From: Cololabis saira
Taxonomy: Eukaryota; Chordata; Actinopteri; Beloniformes; Belonidae
Direction of reading: 5' to 3'
DNA length: 64,000 nucleotides
Assembly (NCBI RefSeq): GCF_033807715.1
Contig: NC_084587.1
Location: forward strand, 17,032,017 to 17,096,016
Below, in pieces: positions 12,480-25,079 of this stretch. A model generated the notes under the pieces. It was not told the DNA's origin. It saw only the letters and a program-made list of their open reading frames with translations, and did no database searches. The translations under genes and the position numbers were made by a program. How positions within the stretch are numbered: position 1 is the stretch's first letter; each line of letters opens with the position of its first letter.

Positions 12480-14440
12480 TCCTGGCAATGTGTATCCATC
12501 CTCTTTCTATACATGAACTAGACATAAGCTTTGAGATAAAGACTTTAATTATTCCCACACAAATCTGCCTGAAGCTCATCACATTTATTTATTTTATTCC
12601 CTGTACTTATATTCACTAAAGCCACTCAGTGCTTTTTTTAAACACATTTAAGCACCTGTGTGTTGCTCTTTGCACTTTTCTTGCTTTTTGTTATGTTTTA
12701 CATCTGAAACTTTGTCACCAAATGTGACCTCTCAGAGCATCAAAAGACCTTCTGAAGGTAAAGTTCACCTGCTCAGGTTCTGAATTATTGCACCATAAAT
12801 GACTTGCAAGTGCACCACGAATGACAAAAGTCAAGGTAAAAGTAGTGGATGGAGCTGTAGTAAGAGAAGCGCACGGCCTTTTGTTTGGCTGCTGATTGAA
12901 CCATGAACCATTCCCCTCCTTTTAAAAAATAAAAACTCCTTCAGCAGGGAGTCTGCTGGAGGACACGTTGAAACGATTCTTCAGCCTCGGAGACAAGTGG
13001 TGAGCCTCTTCAGCATTAAATATGGTAAAACTACCTGCAGTGAAGGAGCTTGATCCTCATTCACAGGGGGGCAGGAAGTAATGTCAAGATTATTAATTTT
13101 GCAGTAAGACTTTGATCTCGTCCTCTTGTACCCACCCTCAACCAGTGTAGAGTAAATAGCAAATGTAAGTCTATTTGAATATTAATGTTGTAACGTTTGA
13201 GATTTTTAATAATTAAACACATCAGCATGAAGCTGCTGAGCCAAGCTGAAAAATGGTTGGGCACAAAATGAAAGTCTCAGTTTGGTATCAGATATGAAGA
13301 AGGCAGTATGTGACATTAATTTGGCGCCTTTTGGCTGGGTAAACATTATCATCGTAAGGTGTGAACAGGGACTTGGGCTCATGTTAATCCAGCAGAAAGA
13401 TTATTTCTGTCTGGTGATAAATCAGTCATGTTGGTTAAGATTATGGTTGGATACTGACAAAACTGGTTCTACAATTTTTGTGAATTTGGAAAATTCTGCA
13501 AGATTTTGGTACAGACTTGGTGGTCTCAAGTGCGTCCCCTCTTGTCTCTCTTTCACTACATTCAACTTCGACTGGTCCGGTATGGAATTTTTGGGTCTTG
13601 TGCCCCCTTCTTCCCCCTCTGCATTTATCCGGGCTTGGTATCACAGTTATTTGATCATATTTTTAATATCTTATGTTCGTGTCCACCTCAATTGAAAATA
13701 AAGTTGGTGAGATGCTATCATCAAGTAATGTGGAGCCGTTTGAAACAGATGAGACCTAAAGTATTTCAAACTTTGTGTGACCTTTAATGTGTATAGGCCT
13801 ACACATTACTGTTTTTATTAATTTTGGAGTAGTTGTAAATTTGATATGTATGAAAATGAGGAAAAGCAGGAAATATTTGCTTGTTGAGAAACTGGATTAT
13901 TATTTTCTCTTTATTGATATTTGTATGATCGAACCACCATTTTCTTTAAATTATCGCATCAATCAAAACACTCTTAAAGGGTGTTGGCAGATCGATAATA
14001 GTATATGTAAAAAAGTGTTTTACAAGAAAAAGTCAAATAATGTTTATGACTTCAATAAAAGCCACAATTTTTCCCAACGTCTTTTGAAATGCAGATGACA
14101 ACATTTCTGGAATTTACTCTGACAACAACACAGAAATTATTCTTGTCATTTAGCAGGATGTCAAACTTACAAAATGGAGCTGAACTGGATAATCATCATC
14201 TTTGTACTTAAACTTGAGGTTTATAACCATCAAATTGGTCAATAATGGTTGACCCAGGATACTAAAAATATTAGAAAAGATAATTAATGACAATTACAAC
14301 ACGCATATTTTTGTTGAGCAAACAGGTGAAGGGTTTTTGTGACTTATTCTTAAAAAAGGCATAAAGAGATATAAAGAAATGGAAAAACATTTGTACAGTG
14401 CAGTACCATTTCAATCAATTCAATTTTTACAACCTTGTAG
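12480..14440. other. No gene recognised
   Basis: I looked for a leader or V exon belonging to the membrane exon at 14450 and found none. Several frames of 60-137 codons exist but none resembles a known domain. Confidence 0.4.
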
Positions 14441-14449
14441 ACGATCCAG

Positions 14450-14587
14450 ACTCCACAGACGTCAACAAGAATCAGCAGGACTGTGGTTTGTCCTGGATTC
14501 TGCTCCTCTATTTGTGTCCAGACATTTCTGTTCTCTCTTCTCTCCTCTCACCTCTTCTGGTTTACTGATTTTACCAGAAAAAAACAG
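14450..14587 (+). pseudogene. Orphan membrane exon of a lost V-set receptor
   Basis: This matches the membrane exons of genes A, D and E. After a CCAG acceptor it encodes STDVNKNQQDCGLSW, then a hydrophobic run with LCPDISVLSSLLSPLLVY, followed at once by TGA (14566-14568). The donor position reads AACAG|GCACCT, where gene E has AACAG|GTACTT, so GT has become GC. No leader or V exon precedes it within 6 kb and no tail exon was found after it. The following T-rich stretch resembles the third introns of genes A and D. It is the remnant of another array member. Confidence 0.8.
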
Positions 14588-15594
14588 GCACCTACTGCAG
14601 TAGTGGATATTATGGTGGTTAAGTTTAGGTCCTTTTGAATTTGTTGGTATTTTTTTCTTCTTTGTGAAGCCTCTGTTCCATTTTATTCGTTTTTTTCTCT
14701 CTTTCCCTGCTTGCTCTGGTCCACACCATGTTTTGTTGCTGCCTGTGTCTTGTCAGCTTGTGTGTGCTTATATTCATGGCCTCTTTGATCTTTGTCAGTC
14801 TGCTTGTCAGCCTGTCTTTGTTCCTGGATTTCTGTCTGGCCTGCATTTCCTTTGCCTTGTTCCCTGTGTTGCATCTTTACAGATTTGGATCTTGTTTTTC
14901 TTTCTTTGGACCTTTCTTGCCCTTGTGGTGTTCCCTTATTCATTCCACAAGCTTTATGTCTCTAGCATTTCTGCTCACCATCTGTGTAAACATAGTGTTA
15001 CAACAATCTTTTAATAATACGCTATGCTTACACTCTTATTTTGTTTTTATTGACATTTGAAAGATCACACCATTATTTTCTCTCAATTATTCCAATAAAA
15101 AAACTCTTAAAGTCTTGACAAGCCATTTATTTAGTTGTTCATCTATGCTTCAATTCATTTACTTTTTACAGTGTATCATTGCATGCATTTGTATGGTTAG
15201 TAATTTGCCTCTTACTCCAAACTGCCTGATTTCATTGACTCACCAAAAAGCAACAAAAAAAAACTAAATACACCTCGGCATTTATTTAAATGTATCTGCA
15301 ATATTGCCTGAATTAACAGTGATCTTCAAAAGCATCAGCAATATCCAATCTCACTTGCCTGGTGTAAATGCTTCAGAGGATTTCCTATCGTTTCTTGCTG
15401 CAGTTTAAAAAAAAACTGTGCAATTCTGAGATTTGCACAGCTCAAAAACATAACATAACTCAAAACATAACATATGTGACTCAATATTGTCTCAAAAACT
15501 ATACATTTCTGGAGAAGTGTGGTGGACATTCCAATGTGATTTTATTTTCAGAGGGAAGATAAATGACAGAGAAGAGTGGAGAAGAAAGATAATT

Positions 15595-16170
15595 AGGGCC
15601 CAAGCACTGACAGTGTGAAGGCCCTGTTGTATCTGTAGGAATTTTTTTTCCTTGTTTTTTTTTTTTTCTCATTTTTATTTTTCCGACGAAATGAGGGCCT
15701 TTTTGCCCCCCTAAACGTGCCCCAAAAGTCACCAAATTTTTCACGCAAGCCAGGCCTGGCAAAAAATTTGATATTTAATGGTTTGCATTAATGGAGGTGG
15801 CCTAATGGCTCAACAGCGCCCCCTAGAAAACGGTTTGACGTACATGCACAAAAATCGGTACACACCTATCATCATGTATCATTTTGCAACTTAAAGAAAA
15901 GGCTCTTGGCGCCATGGCCGAAACCGAACAGGAAGTCAGCCATTTTTAATTAATCGTGTAATTTTGGCGCAATTTATGCCATTTCTTTGGCTGTTTCTTC
16001 ACCCGAACCGTAACGTGCACCCAGGTGTGTTATACATCAGAATGTGCGTCTCTATCCTGCCCCTTCTTCTGATTGGTCGATATTTGATAGTCCCTTTTGA
16101 GCTGTCCCAGCACGCCTGAACGTGCACAAGGGTACGAGGGCCCGTTCATCGCTGCTTGCAGCTTTAATTT
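15595..16170 (+). repeat. GGGCCC-type interspersed repeat, copy 1
   Basis: Begins AGGGCCCAAGCACTGACAGTGTGAAGGCCC and ends GAGGGCCCGTTCATCGCTGCTTGCAGC followed by TTTAATT. The same edges bound the copies at 49720-50650 and 61271-62097. It has no coding capacity. The first ~30 bases can form a hairpin. The family is abundant in teleosts; its transposition class is unclear to me. Confidence 0.75.
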
Positions 16171-16589
16171 CTAGTTGATATCTCAACAATACAAATTTCC
16201 ACATCTGAAAGGTTTTTGATGGTAGAATATGTGCTGAAGTCTCAACTCTGGATCGTCCTCTTCGTTTTTGGTCTCTGTGATAACTGAACACTTTCCACAG
16301 TGGCATAATGCATATTCACCCTACGATTTAACGTTTCATTTTCAGTATCACAGGATTTTGTAATAAATAATGCGGATTAGTGAGATAACAAGGTGGCAAA
16401 GAAACATTACAGGTTTCAGGGGAAACTATATATTTTTAAAAACCAAGGATGCATTCACTCAGTAACAGTACACAGTCCACCTTTTCTGTATTCAGTCTGA
16501 AAATTAACAATGACAAAGATCAGTACATAGAGATGCTGGTAAATGTTTTTTAGTGCTGGTAAATGTGTTGTCTGGTGGATTTTCTTGCA

Positions 16590-18600
16590 ACACATGTCCT
16601 TTCATTGTCCTGGGATGTCCCATATTTACTCTTTTTTGGTATCACCTCTTTACAGGGGTGCCCTAAGGTTTGGTTTTTGGACCCCTTCTCTTTGCCAGAT
16701 ACCTTCTCTGCTCCAGAATGTTTATTCACACAGCTTCGCATATCAGGGCTATGCAGATGATATACAACTCTACCCGTCATTCCAACTAGATGAACCCATA
16801 ATCTTTGCAAGAATTTTTGCTTGCCTGTTTGACCTGTCTGCATAGATAACGGACTATGTGAGGGACTGGAGCGTCCTCCCCACCTAAAAGGGGTTAAGGC
16901 AAGCTGGATTTGGGTGATGAGGTGTAAAAGAGAACACGCAGAGCGTGGAATGACAAAAAAAAAGGCTTTTTATTTTATGCAAAAAAGCACAAAGACGCGG
17001 GGGGCAAAAGCAAAATTCAAAATGGCACATTGAGCATAGCCTCGCAGCAAGCTACCAATGCGGCTTCTTTAAGTACTGTACAGCAGCCTGACAAACTTAA
17101 TTGGGGCAACCCATTACTGAGGGGAACACCGACAACATAACGGTCCCCAACTGCTGTATATCCTCACCCAAAATATAATATAATCAACAATAATAATTAT
17201 ACTTTAATAACTTTATATAATACAATTTAATATAATTATTAGTGCAAACAAACATACAAGTACCAACCACCCCTGGGCTCCATGGGCTATGCCCACCCGG
17301 GCCCCAGCTCGATAAAGCCCGCCCCTGCAGCGGCGAGCGCTTCCACTGCGGAGCTGGGGAAGACGTGCAGGTGAGTGTCTGGGTGTATGCGAGTGTCTGA
17401 ATGTTTGATAGTCCGTGTGCTATACTAGCGTCATCAACTGTGGATGGTTGAAAATGAGACGAGGAGTGGGTACCTCACTACCCGCCAGGATGGTTGTGTG
17501 GAGAGAACTGCTTCAGGTGAGTTGTAGGTGTGGTGAAAGTGAGTCGTAGCGCTCCGCGCTCCCGATGCTGGCACATGCCACACGCCACACGCATATTTAC
17601 AAAGTCCGACGGGGGCGGTGAGAAGGGGAGGGGTTGCTCACCTTCTCACAGACCACCTCTAACTTAACCCATCTAACAGACCACCTCTAACTTAACCCAT
17701 CTAAGACTGAATTCCTGATTATTAACACAATCCTTCATTCAGTCTTGATATCGACATAAATATTACCTCGACTACTATTGCTCCCACAAAGGTTACAAAG
17801 AACCTAAGTGTCATACGTGAGGACCAGTTATCTTTCTCTGACCACATTGCCTCACTGTCCCAGTCTTACTGCTTTGCTCTATTCAACATTCAAATAATAA
17901 GACCGTAGTTGACTCAATATGCAACTTAACTCCTGGTACCCACCATGGTTATATCCCGCCTTGATTTGTGCAATGCCCTCCTAGCCGGCCTTCCAGCTTG
18001 TACAAACAAACATACAAAAAGGTCCAAAATGCGGCAGTGTCAGGTCTTTAATCAACCCAGATGGGCGTATGTCACACCTAGTTTAATGAAGCCTCACTGG
18101 CTACCCGTTGCACACTGAATAAACGTCTTAGTTACTAGCCTACAAGATGACCTTGAGGTCTGCACCTGGCTATATGAACACGATTGTGAAGGCTTACACC
18201 CCTTCACGGGCATTGTACTCTTCACAAGAACACAGACTGACTTTGCCCACTCCTCACTCAAGGCAATCTCAGTGGATGCTCTTTTCCCACACCCTACCTC
18301 AATGGTGGAACAAGTTGCCAGGGGCCAAAAAAGCAGAGTTGTCCCTCTTTACATTCAAGAAAGGTGTTGAAAACATTCTTCTTCCAAAAACACCTTCTGT
18401 CATGAACGTATAATGTGAAAGTGTTCCCCCTTTCACTTCCCAAGCTGCACTTAATTGTCATCTTGGTGGCACTTAGCTGCACTTATTTAAATCCTGTCTC
18501 ATGTGCATCTACCTTGTGATTTACTGTTACTATGGCTTGACTGTATTCCTCTGTTGTAAGTCGCTTTGAATAAAAGCAACTGCTAAATGTAACATAATGT
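16590..18600 (+). mobile_element. LINE reverse transcriptase remnant split by an insertion
   Basis: At 16630-16855 shifted frames show CPKVWFLDPFSL, then AYQGYADDIQLYPSF and ITDYVRDWSVLP. After a gap of about 0.8 kb the same element resumes at about 17677 with LNLTHLKTEFLIIN. It continues with decayed C-terminal motifs (RLDLCNALLAGLPAC near 17957, MKPHWLPVAH-like near 18085, a PQWWNKLPGAKKAE stretch near 18300). The 3' end 'ttgtaagtcgctttgaataaaagcaactgctaaatg' is LINE-like. The YADD catalytic motif is present but the frame is broken. Confidence 0.75.
16886..17652. mobile_element. Unclassified insertion inside the LINE remnant
   Basis: About 767 bp without LINE similarity sit between two parts of one LINE frame. 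CCACCT is present at both junctions and could be a target duplication. Near the right edge, 17618-17626 and 17641-17649 form a 9-bp stem (GTGAGAAGG/CCTTCTCAC). A 28-bp unit covering the right junction is tandemly duplicated at 17649-17704. No coding region or clear terminal repeat is visible. Confidence 0.45.
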
Positions 18601-19275
18601 CTCTGGTAGAGTCACATTCCACATCTCAATCGTTACTTTCTTGAATGTCTTAGCTGCCTCTGCCATCATTTTCATCGTAGTTCTGTGACATAGTTAGAAT
18701 GTTTTAATGTAGGATTTAGTGCTGCAAAGTTGTATGCATTCAATGCTGAAAACAAGATGGAAAGTTATTTTGACTGGTTTTTGTAAATATTAGGTAGAGT
18801 GGTTCGGGAAATCTAGACCATTTCTTCTAAAAGTAATTACATGTTCCTTCAAATTAAATTGAAATTGATTTTAACTTGGAAAAATTTACAAAAAACTAAT
18901 TCGCCACTTTATAAAAATGCAGAAAATGTTTTGTTTTGTTTTAAGTTCTCTTGTACTGATTTTGTAATATGATAACATCCCTTATTAAGCAATTTTATTT
19001 TTCCTATTTCAGCCTTTTCTAATTAAAGTGAATTTAGTATGTACAGTATGAACCCAGCACATATTAAGTTATCCAATAATGGGATGTGCTTGTTTTACCA
19101 ATTTATTCTATATTTTATTTATTTTGTTTTGATGAATAATGTAAAATAACATTTACGTTGTTCAACACGTTGTTACTCATCAATTTTAAAACAAGATAAT
19201 GACTAAATGATATGTTGATATATACAGAGATGTAAAAAAAAAAAAAAACAACACACAAACAAAAAAGCAATTATT
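18600..19275. other. No gene recognised
   Basis: AT-rich spacer without recognisable coding or repeat structure. Confidence 0.4.
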
Positions 19276-19279
19276 ATAG

Positions 19280-19420
19280 ATGTAGGGATTGACAGACGGA
19301 TTGGTGCAGCGTCCTCGGTTATGCGGTCGGTGTACCGGACCGTCGTGGTGAAGAAAGAGCTGAGTCGAAAGGCGACCCGGTTCCGGATAAGCGGTGGAAG
19401 ATGGATGGATGGATGGATGG
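19280..19420 (+). mobile_element. 3' tail of an APE-type LINE, ending in (ATGG)n
   Basis: The start 'gacagacggattggtgcagcgtc' matches 60198-60220 of the larger LINE at 57573-60240. The fragment ends in the repeated ATGG tail common to this fish LINE family. It is a heavily 5'-truncated copy. Confidence 0.75.
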
Positions 19421-19829
19421 AGGGGAAGGTGTGCTTTTTTGTTTTCATATAAGTGTATGCTGCATCCAACACAATCAAGAGGAGATTATTGAGATAGAAT
19501 ATAAAACCACACTTAATAATTTATTTGTAAACTCACATCACTAATCCTGTACATTATGATACACAGAATCTCGCTGCATGGACGTGCAGAGGAACTATAA
19601 TAACCCGGCCAGATACATGCTTCCTCTGTCCACCAGTGTGTTGGCCCACACCCCATCAACACTTCAGCAAGTGGCGCTAAACTCATAAATTAAAAATGTT
19701 AGCTAAGCTAGACCTTATTAAAAAGATTTTGACACATCAACAAATTTTACCTGAATGGTCAAAACACTTACTGTACTTAAGGTCAGCACCATGATTTCCA
19801 TGGGTTAAGCTGACAACGCCTGACTCTGT

Positions 19830-21900
19830 CATGGTTTAGGGTTTTTGTGTTAGGGTTTTGATTTTACCTTTACTTCTTTTCTTGGAGTTCCTCATTTTGT
19901 ACTCAAGTTCCTGTTTTTATTTCTAAAGTCCATTTGTTGGTATCTTTAGTTCCAGTTTGACTTCTTTTGTTCCCGTCTGTCCTAATTGTTTGCACCAGTG
20001 TCTCATCCCCCTTGTCTATATATACCGTATTTTCGCGACCATAAGGCGCAACTTTTTTTTTTTTTTTTTTTTTTAAATGTGCCGGGCGCCTTAAGAAACG
20101 GTGCGCCGTGTCTATTACCTGAATTACGGTAATGTAAGGCCGGCCATGAGAACGGTAAAGGGAGAAGGGGGCGGGTGAAGCTGAATGAGACCATCCACTG
20201 AGCTGTTTAATGCGAAACAGAAGATGAAAACTTTTAAGGATTTGCTTGATGTGTAAAGTGAAATAAAATACAATCAAACTAAGTTTTGCTCCCGCTCTAT
20301 TTAAATAAGCACACTTGTTCTGCAGCGCGCGTGTGTTTTGCATGTCGGAACCGGTGACTTTCCCCGGTTAAAGCAGCGGCTGCAGCAGCGCGGTGATGGT
20401 CGCTGCTGCAGCCGACTTCCTGGTTCCCCAAGCGGTCCAATCGACCTGGTTCCCGGCCGCTTTGCGAGCAGAGATTTCTGGGGTCTGTCTCAGGTCTGAT
20501 CAGCTTTACCCTCCGAAATTTGCAGCCAAATCTGTCGGTTACAAACCCGGTACCGGACCCCGACATGCGCGGGTGTGTATTCGCGGCGCGACACACAGAT
20601 TCTCATTTATGTAGCGCTTGACTGGCGCAGCTGATGGACAGAAACCTATGGTGATTTTTAAAAGAAAAACTTTGCATAAGACGTTTCCAGCCGGAGTCAT
20701 TATAAGGACGAATGGAAAGGGGGGGGCTGGATGAAGGGATGATGATGATCAGGTGGCTGAGACAGGTCTGGAAATTCGGACTGGAGCTCCTGTCGGATAC
20801 AAACCCCGGTACCGGCTCCCCGACAGCGCGTGTGTGAGCGGGTCCAGCGCGGGGGAGCAGACGGGGAGCGGACCCGGGACCAGCGCGGAGCGGGACCCGG
20901 GACGCGGGACCCGGGACGCGGGACCCGGGACCGCCGCGGTCGGGATCCGCAGCACAACGCAGCACAACGGGGTATGAAACGTTTATTTTCTTACCTTTAT
21001 TTATTCAGGGGACTGTCCCAGGTCGGAACAACTTCACCCTGCGAGATTTTCAGGCAAATCTGTCGGTTTGATCTCTGGTAGCCTAACCAAGATGCAGAGG
21101 ATGCGCTCAGGAGCCGCCAGGCTCCCGCCGCGGGTTTGCCGGGCCAGGGCGCACCATCCCCGGGGCAGATCCGGCCGAAATGCCGCTGGTCTTTCCCCGG
21201 GAGCCCCTACTCCCATACAGGTGGGTGGCTTCGGTCCCAGCCGGTCCGAACAGGTCACATTCCCGGTTAAAGCCGCTGTGACGCGCGCTGCTCCACCCCG
21301 CTGGGGAGAGACGGGCTCTGCGCGGTGGAGGATCCGCACAACGGGGTATGAAAAGTTTATTTACTGTTGTGCAGAAAGTGACTGACACCGAGGAAATTCG
21401 GACTGGCGCAGCTGAATTAGCGGAGCTCTTTAATGCAGAAACAGAGGTTTTGCTCCCGCTCTATTTTTTAAATAAGCGCTTGTGTGCTTGTGTGTGCGTT
21501 CTGCATGTGTGTGCGTTCTGCAGCGGGTGTGTGTGTTTTCCGGCCGGCGTGTTTTGCGGCACGCGTGTGTGCAGCTCTGCTCTGTAGACTGCGCCTTTTG
21601 GGTCGGTGCGCCATATGTATGTTTTAAATCTAAAAATGACACACAAAAATGAGGGTGCGCCTTTCCACACGGTGCGCCGAATGGTCGCGAAAATACGGTA
21701 GTCTTGGCTTCTCTTTCTCCCTGCTGCTCCGTGTGTCAGTCATCCCTGTCTGTTTGGTTCCTTGTCACTGTCTGTGTGTTGTTTGTGTGTTGTCCTGGTT
21801 GTTTTGGTTGTTTTTTTTAGCTTTGGAAGTAGTTTATTTGTTTTAGTTTTTCCCTGGGTTTCTGCCTAAGCAGCGCTTTGTGTTCAATAGACTTTTGTTT
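19830..21900 (+). repeat. Interspersed repeat hosting the TA-flanked element
   Basis: The T-rich flanks 19830-20022 and 21701-21900 read as one continuous sequence if the inserted element is removed. Part of the left flank ('tttgacttc...tgttcccgtctgtcctaattg') resembles 45240-45290, which suggests a dispersed repeat. The class was not determined. Confidence 0.4.
20025..21698. mobile_element. TA-flanked non-autonomous DNA element, copy 1
   Basis: Inverted termini CCGTATTTTCGCGACCAT at the left and ATGGTCGCGAAAATACGG at the right, each flanked by TA. A second copy in inverse orientation lies at 37801-39160. The 1674-bp interior is GC-rich, holds a T run (20051-20074) and an irregular GGGACCC minisatellite (about 20870-20935), and carries no transposase frame. 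TA target use is shared by several superfamilies; I do not assign one. Confidence 0.85.
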
Positions 21901-22083
21901 GTACTCCTGCCGTCCCCATGGCCTGCATTGTGGTTGTGATAACTCACCTCATAACAGAATCAGAAGAGTTGCATTTCAATATCTCTTCAACTGTCTCCTA
22001 CTGTCTTATCTTAAAATCTCTGACACAATTTTTCAGATACCGTGAGTGCAACAGAAAACATCAAAAGATGAAGCTTTTGCTTG

Positions 22084-22141
22084 AAGAGCCAATCAGCATT
22101 TACATGACCTTCTATGGAAATGCCTGCCCATCTTATAATTG
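22084..22141 (+). promoter_or_regulatory. Promoter block of relic B
   Basis: GAGCCAATCAGCATTTACATGAC, a TATGGAAATG element and CTTATAATTG match the block upstream of gene C (25537-25592) closely. They match the blocks of A, D and E only in the CCAAT core. B and C thus share a promoter subtype. Confidence 0.5.
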
Positions 22142-22197
22142 ACATCCCTGACTTGAAACCCATTCTGTTGCTTTCATACCACAAGTTATCATCACAG

Positions 22198-22658
22198 ATG
22201 CAAAACATTGTTTTCCTTGGTACTAGTTTGATGAAGGTTTTTAAGATAAATTCTGGATATTAGATCCTCCTTTAAACAACACACTATTTCTTGTATTAGC
22301 AATAGACCTGTGCACTGTGTTTCTATTCAAGGATTTGTTTCTTGCAGCCAGAATCTGAAATCTGGATCAGTGTTGGAGGTGAGAGTCAAACCAGGAGACA
22401 GCATCACTCTCTACTGTGACTGCAAGATATCAATTGGAGTTTACATGGTTTGGTTTAGGAACTGTTCCCATGAGAACCAGCCTTCTCTTGTGCTCTCTTG
22501 TGTGAAGAGCATAATGTCTGGAATAAATCACGAACATCACTGGCTCTGATGAGCGCTTCTGCTATTGTGGAACTGACGATTATAATGTGGAAGATAAAGA
22601 ACACATTAGTTCCAAAACTACTTACAAAAAAGCAACATCTCAACAAGAATCACCCTTG
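22198..22658 (+). pseudogene. Relic B: leader and broken V exon of a V-set receptor
   Basis: The leader exon is 22198-22219 (MQNIVFL, donor G|GTACTA) and the V exon 22332-22658. The V frame starts well (GSVLEVRVKPGD, LYCDCK, VWFRNCSHENQP) but is 327 bp long where intact copies have 381-399. A deletion and frameshift near 22505-22540 remove the D-E region, giving TGATGA in the old frame. The F strand (GSDERFCYCGT) resumes in another frame. A second shift sits near 22625, where one base is missing before AGCAAC. No membrane or tail exon is recognisable before gene C. This is a pseudogene of the same family as gene A. Confidence 0.85.
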
Positions 22659-22750
22659 GTAAATATTTTAGTCTGAATTATGTTTCTGCTATTGTGATTT
22701 TTCAGTGATATAAGACTAACTGCTGCAAGATAAAAATGCATATATTTCAC

Positions 22751-23103
22751 TTTAAAGGAGCATGAGGCTGGATTGAGGCAGGATTTATGAAAAAAATTCA
22801 TATACGTTTTAAGTTTTCTAGTAATAATGTCAGATGAAGCGTTCCAAACCAAAAAGAATGAGCCCTCTAGTGTATCTCTCCGTTGCCTTGAACAGGCTGT
22901 GTGCTGCAAAATGTGCTTGCAATTCGGGGGCTGAATTTCCCGCGCTGTCCTGCGGATGTGACGTCACATGTCGCTGCATGTGCGTTCTCCCCGTTCTCCC
23001 GTGCCGGCTTCGCTGTTGGCTGCAGTACCCCCGACGGCCGTCGTGGCGAAGGGTGGCGCTAGAGAGTCTTATTTCTTAAAAGGAGCCTCATGCTCCTTTA
23101 AAA
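22751..23103. mobile_element. Small palindromic-ended element (MITE)
   Basis: Left end TTTAAAGGAGCATGAGGCT and right end AGCCTCATGCTCCTTTAAA (one extra base inside) are inverted repeats bounding 353 bp. No coding capacity. It lies just downstream of the broken V exon of relic B. Confidence 0.75.
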
Positions 23104-24145
23104 GGGTTTTGCTAATCAAGGTACTAACCATTAATATATAAGTATATATAATATTCGGGTTTGTAGTCTCCTAGGATCAGAATTAAGTGCTTTTCACACT
23201 CACTGGGCTTTTTCTAAACATGTTCCCGGAGGGGCTGCAAGTCACTGTGCAAATATCCACAACATTAACTCTGGTCCTCTGAACACAGATTACCAAAGTA
23301 CTGCAGCAGATAACAACAGTCGGTAATCCTCCGGAGCATTAACACCAGCTGTGAGTGTGATAAGAATTGCTGCTTTATGCACTTTTCTAAAGGTCTGTAT
23401 GCTGCTTTAATCTCTGTGGTCAACATTAGAGATACATTTAAATACACAGGGTATTAATATCAGCACAAAACAGCAGCAGATTAGATGATGACATCACATC
23501 TCCAGAGGAGAGACATTCATTGAAGTTCATGTTTAAAAAAAAAACAACTCCAGAGACAATCAAGTGCATATTATTTACACACTGTAAGAAATTAAAACAA
23601 AAATAGGTCATACAGTATGTATGGCTAAAATGAGGACCACAAACAACCGGCATCTGGGCTGGCCTTCTCAATGTCAATCACCAGACCACAATAAGATTAT
23701 TATAGCAAATGATTACTAAAAAAATATCGATCGATATAATGTTTTTTCAGTGGAAACATATCTTCTGTGTTTTTGCTTTTCAGAACCACTTAGACACCTT
23801 GATAAAATGTCACTTATCCTGATTTTGGAGTATCACATGGTGACCTTTCTAAAATAATTTTCTCCTTTTTTCAGTCTTTGTGTTTTATATTAGTTAAGCA
23901 TACTGCATGTCATGTACCCTTACAAGGCATTTAATCATGGAATGCACTATGACATGCTGTAATGTGTCATATTCTTTTTCATCTGTAGTCCTATTTGGAT
24001 AACTCAAAAACCTGGGAGGGTCTACATGTCTTTTACAAATTAACCTTAGAATTGTCTTGCTTTTGTATGATTATCTTCTGCATATGTGATTTACTCTTTA
24101 TTCTAACCAGGGCAGGGAAGACCCTGGACATGCTGGAGAGACTAT

Positions 24146-24543
24146 GGCTGTATCCGAAATCGCATACTAACGTACTACATGCTACATACTGCATCAGTAT
24201 ATACTGTATACTGCCTACTAAATGAACGATTCAGTACGCCGCTCCAGCAGACCATTCACACAGCAGTAGCAGCCAAGTATCACAGAATGCATTTCGCGCC
24301 AAAACGACAGCTAAAGCCGAGAGCTAAAAGCTGTTTTAATTTCCGCTGTAGCGCTTTTAATATGCCACTTTATTAAGTTTTAATATTTTTTCAGGCGTAA
24401 AAGCAACCTGGGCTCATTTTATCCGATCACCGGGTCAACCTACGCCGTCGTCCCGGGGAGAAAGTGATCCAATGAACTGACCTGCAGATTACCGCTGCCT
24501 GAAATAAATCATTTAGGACGATAAATGTATATATGTATATACA

Positions 24544-24636
<93 letters not shown>

Positions 24637-24771
24637 TTTCCCCCAAATCAGTAAGACATCCGGGTACTTTTCGCATACTGCAGATTTTGCTTCTGTTCAC
24701 ATACAGCATACTACATACTACATTTTGACAAAATCAGTACTAGTAGTAAATATGCGATTTCGGAAACGGCC
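24146..24771. mobile_element. Inverted-repeat element carrying a (TA)n tract
   Basis: Left end GGCTGTATCCGAAATCGCATA, right end TATGCGATTTCGGAAACGGCC. The termini are near-perfect inverted repeats. Inside is a long TA microsatellite (24545-24619) followed by about 20 T. No open frame. Confidence 0.75.
24545..24619. repeat. (TA)n microsatellite plus T run
   Basis: About 37 TA units, then T20 and C5. Likely highly polymorphic. Confidence 0.95.
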
Positions 24772-25079
24772 AGCCTCTCAGAGGTTAGCATGCAAGACCT
24801 GCAAATGCATGCTAACTGTTCATAGTTCTCCAAATAAGATGACAAGAGATTATAAAAAAGAGACAAGGCAGATCAGTCACCAGGTAGGAAAGTCAAATTA
24901 AATACAAAAGCCATTCTAGTTTTGCATCTATATCAGTACTCAGGCACACAAAGCTCTCTTTGAACTCAAAAGCCACTTTTTTAACTTAACTGCTCATTGA
25001 CAAAAATATCTAATCAGGCAAACATTTGGTAACAGCTCAGTGCATTAAGGCATGCAGTTTTCAGGAGCTCAAGACAATG

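Noticed and set aside
13282..13695. 137-codon plus-strand open frame considered as a V exon for the orphan membrane exon
   Set aside because: No B- or F-strand cysteine motifs and no splice sites in the family's phase.
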